From Saccopteryx bilineata (taxonomy: Eukaryota; Chordata; Mammalia; Chiroptera; Emballonuridae), in assembly GCF_036850765.1 (NCBI RefSeq), contig NC_089495.1, positions 204,167,847 to 204,231,846 on the forward strand: a stretch of 64,000 nucleotides of DNA, read 5' to 3'. The position numbers and the translations under genes were made by a program. Below are positions 31,901 through 40,900 of the stretch, piece after piece. Below the pieces are notes generated by a model, which was not told where the DNA came from, did no database searches, and saw only the letters and a program-made list of their open reading frames with translations. The first letter of the stretch is position 1. Each line of letters opens with the position of its first letter.

Positions 31901-34900
31901 CACCCCCGTCACTGCTCCCACCCACGTCACTGCTCCCACCCACGTCATAGCTCCCACCCCCGTCACTGCTCCCACCCACGTCACTGCTCCCACCCACGTC
32001 ACTGCTCCCACCCACGTCATAGCTCCCCGGTCCTAGCTCCCACCCCATCACTGCTCCCACCAAAGTGTTCCACTCAGTCGTTTTTGTTACATTCACAAGG
32101 TTGTGCCTTCCTCAGCACTATCAAATTCCAGTGTCCCCCTACCCCAAAAGCAGCTCCCCAGTCACCCATGCCCCAGACCCACACACCACGAATCTATTTT
32201 CTGTCTTCATGGATATGCCAATTCTGGACATTTCCTATATAAATGGAGTCATTCACTATGTGGTCTTTGTGGCTTCTTTAACTTACGGTTGTTTCCAGAG
32301 TTCACCCACGTTGTAGCATATAGGAGCCTGTCACTTCTCTTTAAGGCTGAATGAAAGGATGTGCCACATTTAGCTGGTCCCCTGACAGATATTACGGTGG
32401 TTCCATATCTTTGGCTATTATTAATAATGCTGCTATGAGTGTCCCTGTAAAGTTTTTGTGTGAACACGGGTCTTCAGTTCTCCTGGGTATATATCTAAGC
32501 GTAGAATTGTCGGGTCATATGGTAACCCTGTGTTTATCCAAGGAATTGCCGAACTGCTTTCCGCGGTGACTGTGCCGTTTATGTTCCCAGCAGTGGCATG
32601 TGAGGGTTTCAATTTCTCCACATCCTCGCCATCACTTGTTATTGTTTGCCTTAGTTTAGCCATCCGCGTGGATGAACAGTGGTGTCTCACTGTGGTTTTT
32701 ATTTCATTTCTCTAATGATTAGTGAGTGAGCATCAGTATATCTTTGTTGGAGAAATGTCTATTCAGATCTTTGCCCATTTTTTTAAATGTTTATTTATTG
32801 ATTTTAGGGAGAGAGGAAGGAAGAGAGAGAGAGAGACAGGAACATCAATCTGTTCCTGTATGTACCCGGACCAGGGATCGAGCCAGCAACCTCTGTACTT
32901 TGGGACGATGCTCCAACCAACTGAGCTATCTGGCCAGGGCCTTTGCCCATTTTTAAATTGAGCTATTGGACTTTTTAATATTAAGTTGTAAGAGTTTCTT
33001 ACGTAGTCTGAAGACCCTTACCGGATATATGATTTGCAAATATTTTCTCTCATTCTATTGGTTGTCTTTTTACTTTCTTTTTAAATTTTTTATTTATTGA
33101 TTTTAGAGAGAGAAGAAGGGAGAGGGAGAGGGAGAGATTCATTTTCTCATTTATTTACGGATTTGTTGATTTCCATATGTGCCGCGAAGGGGGATCAAAC
33201 CTGTAACCTTCGTGTATCTGGACAATGCTCTAACACACTGAGCTATATCCAACCAGGCTTCTTTTCACTTTCTTGATAGTGTCCCTCCCTTGAAGCACAA
33301 AATTTTTTAATTTTGATGAAGTCGATTTATCTGTTTTCCTTTGTCATTTGTGTTTTTGGTGCGACAGCTAAGAAAACATTGCCTAATCCAACGCTCTGAA
33401 GATTTACTCTCATATTTTCTTCTAAGATGTTTATACTCTTAACCCTTACATTGAGATCCACGATCCATTTTTGAGTTAATTTTTGCTTATGGTGTGAGGT
33501 AAGACTCCAACTTCATCCTTCTGAATATAAATGTCCAGTTGTTTCAACATCATTTATTGGAAAGTATGTTTACCCCCACTGAGTTGCCTTGGCACCCTGA
33601 TTGAAAATTATTTGACCGTAAACGGGAGGATTTATTTCTGGACTCTCCGTTCTATTCCGTTGACCTCTTTATCTATCTCTTTGCCAGTACTACCCTGGGT
33701 TAATTGCTATAGCTTTGTAGTAAGTTTTGAAAGCTAGAAGTATTCTTTTTTTTTTTTTTCATTTTTCCGAAGCTGGAAACGGGGAGGCAGACAGACTCCC
33801 GCATGCGCCCAACCGGGATCCACCCGGCATGCCCACCAGGGGGCGATGTTCTGCCCCTCTGGGGCGTCGCTCTGTTGCATCCAGAGCCATTCTAGCGCCT
33901 GAGGCAGAGGCCACAGAGCCATCCCCAGCGCCCGGGCCATCTTTGCTCCAATGGAGCCTTGGTTGCAGGAGGGGAAGAGAGAGACAGAGAGGAAGGAGAG
34001 GGGGAGGGGTGGAGAAGTAGATGGGTGCTTCTCCTGTGTGCCCTGGCTGGGAATCGAACCCGGGACTCCTGCACGCCAGGCCGACGCTCTACCACTGAGC
34101 CAACCGGCCAGGGCCGCTAGAAGTATTCTTTTCAAGATTGTTTTGGCTCTTGTGAGTCCCTTATGTTTCAATATGAATTTTAGAATCAACTTTTCCATTT
34201 CTGTAACAATAAAAAAAAATGTCATTGGGAGTTTGATAGAGGAATCAGTGGAAAGTACTTCTCACTATTATTAAGGTGTTAATCATACCAAGTCTTCCAA
34301 TTCATGAACATGGCTGGATTTCTATTATTGATGGATATCTCTATGTCTTTAACTTCTTTCAACAATATTTTATAGCTTTCAGAGTGTAAACTTTGCACTG
34401 CTTTTGTTAAACTTATTCCTAAGTATTTTATTCTGTGAAATGTATTGGAAGTGAAATTGTTTTCTTCGTTTTATTTTCCAGTTGTTCATTGTGAGTCTTT
34501 AGAAGTAGAAATGATTTTTGTATACTGCTCTTGTATTCTGCAACCTTGCTGAACTCATTTCTTACTTCTGCTACTGGGCAAGACATACAGTCTTGAAGAC
34601 TTTAGGATTCTACATGCAAGATCATGTCATCTGCCTTTACTTCCTTTTTCTTGTCTAGTGGACCTGGCTGGACCCCCCCTGGACAATGTTAAATAGCAAT
34701 GGCAAGAGCAGACATCCCCATCTTGTTTCTGATCTGAGGAAGAAAGCATCCAGTCTTCGATAATGTTAACCGTGGGCTTTTATCAATGGCCTTTATCAGA
34801 TCAAAGACATTCCTTTCTATTTCTAGTTGGTTGTTTTCATTTGAACAACAAATCGGTTTTGAAGGATTTTATTAATGGCTTCAACAGTAAGATTTCAGGC

Positions 34901-37900
34901 AACACAGGCCTCACAAAATGTAGGGAAGAACACCCCCTTTTTCTCCTCCTTTCCAATTATCCCCAGTAGGGTCAGGTAAGGGGGGAGAGAAGAGGAGACA
35001 TGGGCTATTTAATTTATGTGAGACGCCTTGCATGTATGACTTTATTCAGTCATAAAGTGGATGTTACTAGTATCCCATCTTACAGATGAAGAAACTGAGG
35101 TATAGAGATGTTAAGTAACTTCTCCCAAAGTTGCACAATGTTAGTAAGAAGCAAAGTTGGGATTTGAACCCCGATGCCCTAACTCCAGACCTTAAGCTTG
35201 TAACCTTTCATCTTAAATGGCTCGTTCTCACTCCTCCGGCCCCGCAGGATTCTGGATGTGTTCCATGCACTTACCATCCAAAGTGGAAGTCTGGCAGGTG
35301 AGTGTGTACCCTCTGCAGCCCCACCGCCGACTGGCCTCTCCCCAGTCAATGTCAACTCTATAAGCTCCTCTCACCCTCCCCACACCTGGACCCTAATCAG
35401 TTCCTGGCTCATCCTAGCTCCAAGTCTCTGCCTTTGCCATGCCACTGACCTGGAGCCCGTCTGAATTTCAAAGACCAGGTGTCATATTCTCTCCTCCTGG
35501 ATGCCTCCACTGTCTGTCACTCCCAGAGATCACCCGTCTCTTCTTTATCAAGGCCCCCCCACATAAAGTGGGATGGTGAGGACAGGGAACACATTTCTCT
35601 ACTCAAGGCAGTTTGTTCTGCTCCAATAAGAGGAGACCATTTGCCATGCGGTTCCTGGGGACAAAGGAGGAGGGAAGCAGTGGCCAGAACTCCCTGTCTG
35701 AGGACAGCAAAGAGTCTCAGAAGGACTAGAGAGACAGGGCACCTGATGGGCCTGTCCCTCCTTCTTTCATTCTCTCCTTATGAGTTCTTTCATCTCCAAA
35801 ATCCAGCTAATATGTCACCTCCTCCAGAAACACCCCAAGGCAGAGGTGGTCACATTGCCCTCTCGCCTCTCACAATTTTCTGTCATCATGACTATTTCCC
35901 TTGAAGGCAGAGCCAGGTCTTATTCTTTCCAGCCATGTCTGTCTCAGGGCCAAGCACAGAGTTGCCACTACCAGCGTTGGATGACAGGATGGCCATTGGG
36001 AGTGTGAATGGAGAAATATGGATGGGAAGGTGAAAATGATGGATGTAAGGGTTGAGGAAAATATTGGGGGGAGGAATAAATGGATAAACGAATGGAAAAA
36101 TGGATGGTTGAAAAAATGGAGAGATAGTAAGGCAGACGGAATATATGGGTGGGTAAATGGATGGATGGTTGAATGGGAGGATAGGTAGTTAGGATGATAA
36201 ATGGATGGATGGATGGGATAAATGGATTGATGAGAGGGTCACTAGGTAAGGTAAGGTTGACGGATGGCAGTGTAGATGGATGAAGACGGTTCAATAAATG
36301 GAGTAGATGGATGGAAGAGGGTAGATGGATGGGATGGTGAGAGAGTGGAAAGGTAGATGAATGTGGATGTGGATGGATGGATGGATGGATGGGCTAAAGG
36401 GAAGGTAAGTTGGATTTTGAACAGATGGTAGATGAATGGACAGATGGAAGAGTAAATAAGAAAGTAGATGAGTGAACAGATTTATGGCTGTGGAGAATGC
36501 ATGAATGAAGCTCTATTGGGCCCAGATTAGACCAGCTGATGGAGACCCCTTGCTTCCTCCACACCCCACCAGGATGACAGCATAAACAGTCCACTGCAGA
36601 GCTTGAGGTAAGGAGAATCTGCTGAATAGTTCTAGTAACAGTGAAGAACCAGAGCTAGAGCCAGGACCTGGGATATAAGAACTAACAGTGTGGACTCTGA
36701 AGTCAGACCAACCTGGGTTTAAATCCCTGCTCCCATACTTCCTACCTCGGCTAAACTTTGGCAAAATACTCTACCTCTCTGGGCCTTTGCCTCCTTATTT
36801 ATGAAACGAGGCGTAACACCCACCTTGCTCTGGATAGTTATGGGTATTAAAGAAAATATAAATCCTGGCCCCTAGTTAGTGCTCACAAAAGACAACTGAG
36901 AAGAATTTTAACCAACAAGATACCACAAGGTGGTAGCATCCTTAATTGCCGATAAAACATTCAGGAATATTTGGAAAGAATGAACAGGGCTCAAGACTAT
37001 TCCAAGCGGGAGAAAGAGCATGAGTCAGGTTTCAGAGATAAGAACCTGGACACGTCCGGGGGGGGGGGGGGGCAGGGGAATGGGGAAACGTGAAGCTAGT
37101 TCTTAGCGGCCTGACGGGTAAGGGTGGAAACTGAGGGTGACGATAGCATCACCAACCAGTCAGTCCATGTTCTCGCTCCTTCCCGGTCAGGATGTATCAG
37201 GAGAAGGTGCGCCATCACACTGGGGAAATCCAGGATCTCCGAGGCAACATAAGCCGGCTCATCGCCAAGCTCCAGGAGATGGAAGCCATGTCAGATGAGG
37301 TGAGATGCGGGCCATCCTGCCCCCAAACACCCGACTTCTCTGAATGATGTCCTGCTTCCTATAGCCCAAGTTCAGGGGGAGCACATTGCCCAATTACTTC
37401 CTGAAAAAGAGAGAAATAAGAGGTATATTTATTTTTTTAAGAATGTGCATGTTTGAAAATGTCTTTATCCTGCCCTTACGCTTGATTGACAGTTTGGCTG
37501 GGTATAGAATTATAGATAGGAAATAGACTTTCCTCTGAGAATTTTGAAGGAAGTTCACTGTTGTGTTTACTGTTGAGAAACCTAAAGGCACTTTTATTAT
37601 TGGTCCTTTGAGTGTGGTCTGTTTTTTCATCCATGGGAGTTTGTAGGATATTGTTTTTTTAATCCTCAGTGTTCTATAGCTAACGTACTTGGAGGGTGCT
37701 GAGTATCATCAGATCTATGGATTGATGTTTTTCAATAATTTTGGAAAATTCTTAGCTATTATCTCTTAAAATACCTACGAAGTCACACAGCATCACTTCT
37801 GCCATAATCACAGGCTGATGGGGAGGGAACTTAAGTCCCACCTCTCAATGGGAAGAGCATCAAAGTTGCCTTGAAGAAGAGCGTGGAATGGGAGACCTCC

Positions 37901-40900
37901 TTGCAGCCATTTTTGGAAAATCTGATCTGCTAAATCTGTGAAGAGTCCAATCAAAATACCATCCTGCATCTACTGAGCACCGAGTTTATCTGGCAGGAGA
38001 GTGTAGTGGCTAAGAACCTGCACTCCAGAACCAAACTGCCTGGCTGTTCCTCTTGCCAGCTGTGTGATCTTGGACAAGTTATCCTTTTGTGCCTCGTCTA
38101 TAAAATGGGGATAACAATAACAGAGACCTCCTAGGGTTGCTGTGTAGAAATCAGAGTGAATGAATGTGATACTGGGGAGTCCTGGCACATAGTGACCCTA
38201 AGTCTAATCTTCACAACACTGGGAGGTAGACATGATTGTCATCCCATCTTACAGATGAGAAAATCGAGGCTCAGACAGGCAGTAACTAGCCCAGGTGCCA
38301 CAGCAGAAAAGGTCTGTCTGATGCCAGGCTCCCCTGCCCTTAGCTTCACCGAGACTCCATCATTCCCTCATCTGACACCTCGTCACAGTGGGTCTGAGAG
38401 CACTGAGTAACCGCAGTGGGTCGGGGAGGGGCGGCTCTGTGTGGCCTGGGCTCCCTCCCAGAAGAGTGACTGCGTGGTCCACATGCGTTGTCCACAGGCA
38501 GGGGTAAGCTGTTAGGGGCAGTGTTGTGCAATTGCTGGTCACCTGTAGGAACAGACCAGTGCACGGCTTGTGTTTTCTGCCTCTTCAGCAAAAAATGGCC
38601 CAGAAAATAATGAAGATGATACAAGGAGACTACATTGAAAAGCCGGACTTCGCCCTGAAGTCGATAGGTAAGTGATCCCCTTCCCCACACCGCCGCCCTC
38701 AAGTTTCCACAGAAACTCTTCAGGGGGCAGATTTCATTTCTGGTCTGGTGCGTCCCCTGCTGCTGGGAGGTCAGCAGAGCTGGCCCTGCCCTGGTTGCGG
38801 TGGGAGGGGGGATAAACCAATAAAAACCAACAAAGGCCCAACGACAGGAGTTGGTGCTTCAGAAAAGTAGAGCAGGTGGCTGGGATAGAGGGAACCTGGG
38901 CGGGGGCGGGGGGACACTTGGGTTGAAACCTGGTGAGGAGGGAAACGCTCTCCAGAAAAAGGGGGGACCAACGTGAAGGGTGACCCCCCTGAGAACACAG
39001 CAGGAGCGGGAGGGCACGCGGGAGGAAGTGCGGTGTGGCCGGCAAGGCGGACCCGCTGCCCGGGGAGCCACCGGCTGACCCAGGCACCCTCAGGCCCAAG
39101 GGGGTGTGGGGTCGGAGGGCCTCAGCTCGCCTCCCGGGGCCAGAGGTCCCTCCCCTGGGACATGGGTGTGAGAAGAGCCGCAGTCATGGCGACGTGAGTG
39201 CTGACTCGGCGCCAGGCACTGCTGGTCAGACATTTTGGGGTGTTAACTCACCTGCCCCTTACGACAACCTTATGAGGTAGATGCTATCTATCAGGAGCTT
39301 TGCTGCTGTTACTATGATAGTTCCCATTTCCCAGAGAAGACCACTGAGGTCCAGAGAGGGCCAGAGACTCCTCTCAAGTGCACTGGGCACAGAGTCAGTG
39401 CCCGATCAGTGAGGCTCCCCCCACCAGGCAGAAGCCAGGACTGCTCGGCTGAGACCCCCCACACACCCCCACCTCCCACACAGGGGCCTCCATCGACTTT
39501 GAGCAAACATCGGCCACGTACGCGCACGACAAGGCTCGCTCCTACTGGAACTGGATCCGGCTGTGGAACTACGCACAGCCCCCGGACGTGATCCTCGAGG
39601 CAGGTGGTGGTCAGGGGCCTGGGGGGCGCTGCTGAGGTTGGGGGTGAGAGCGAAGGGAACAGGGCCTGCGGCAGGGTCAGGGGGCGATGCAGGAGACAGA
39701 GATGGGGCACGGGCGGGGGGCAGAGCAAGGCGGCGGTTGATAAGGTTGGGGGAGAAGGCAGGGGCAAGTTCAGGAGGTAAGGACAAGCAGCAGGGGCCAC
39801 TGGGGGGCTGGGCAGTAGCAGGAGACAGGCACAGGGGTAGGGGACAGCCTGCTTTAGCACTAGAAGGGCCCCCCCAGTCCTAAAGACTGAGGGTCAGAGA
39901 ACCCTCAGGGCCCTGAGCAGACACCCATCCTCACTGAGCTGGGCTGAGGGGAAGACAAATAACACTTGCTGCCTGCAATCTGGGGGGCTTCCTGGAGTTG
40001 GTGGCACTCAAGCCAAGCTTTGTAGACAGTCAGAATCTGGCTCATTCAAGGAGGTCAGCGGAGGTCTAGGGGAGCAAGGGTGGAGTGAGGAATCCGTCCT
40101 CACCGCCCACCTAGCATAACCCCCATTGCACCTGCCTCTTCCAGCCCAACGTGACGCCCGGCAACTGCTGGGCCTTCTCGGGTGACCGTGGCCAGGTGAC
40201 CATCCGACTGGCCCAGAAGGTCTACCTCTCCAACCTGACCCTGCAGCATATCCCCAAGACCATCTCACTGTCAGGCAGCCTGGACACAGCCCCCAAGGAC
40301 TTTGTCATCTACGTGAGCATGCCCTGGCAGGGAGCAGTGTTTACCCATAGGGACAGCCCCAGGGTGGTGGCATTCCAGGCACTGTGGCAAACTACGCCTC
40401 TCAAGCAGGCGAGAGGGGCTGGAGAGGCTTCGTTCAGGCTGGGCATGGCCAGGGTTGGAGTCAGACTGCAGCCTTCAAGGATGGGGAGAAACAGCTACTC
40501 TATTTCAATCCAAGCTTTCAGAACCATTTAGTCCTCAGAGACTGCTGAGCCCCATGTCACTGATAAGGACACTGAGGTCCAGAGGAAAGTAAGGTTAACA
40601 CCAAAATCCTCCAAGTCAGTTAAAAGCAGAGTTAGAAGCAGACCCTCAGCCTTCTAACTCCCAGTCCAGTGCTCTTTTCTTTCCATTACTCTGTACTGCA
40701 GCAGAATGGTTCCCAGATAGGTAGGGAGCTCCCCATCCTGGGAGGTATGCAAGTCTCCGCTGGAGGGTGGCAGCACTCTCTGAAAGTCCTGCCTGTACCT
40801 GACACTTTCTTCCTGGTTCTGAGTCCACAGGGCATGGAAGGCTCCCCCAGGGAAGAAGTGTTTCTGGGGGCGTTTCAGTTTCAGCCAGAAAACGTCATTC

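Larger units (their letters stand above)
32070..34860 (-). mobile_element. Old LINE-1 fragment in antisense orientation, SUN5 intron 5
   Basis: Runs of text such as CTGGACATTTCCTATATAAA, GGGTCATATGGTAACCCTGT, TGTCTATTCAGATCTTTGCC, GATTTGCAAATATTTTCTCT and AAGATCATGTCATCTGCCTT are the reverse complement of L1 ORF2. It is split by three SINEs and has no intact reading frame. Confidence 0.88.

Noticed and set aside
31247..32020. 257-codon minus-strand VGAVTG repeat protein
   Set aside because: Product of the 18-bp array; no start context, no homology, intronic and antisense to SUN5.
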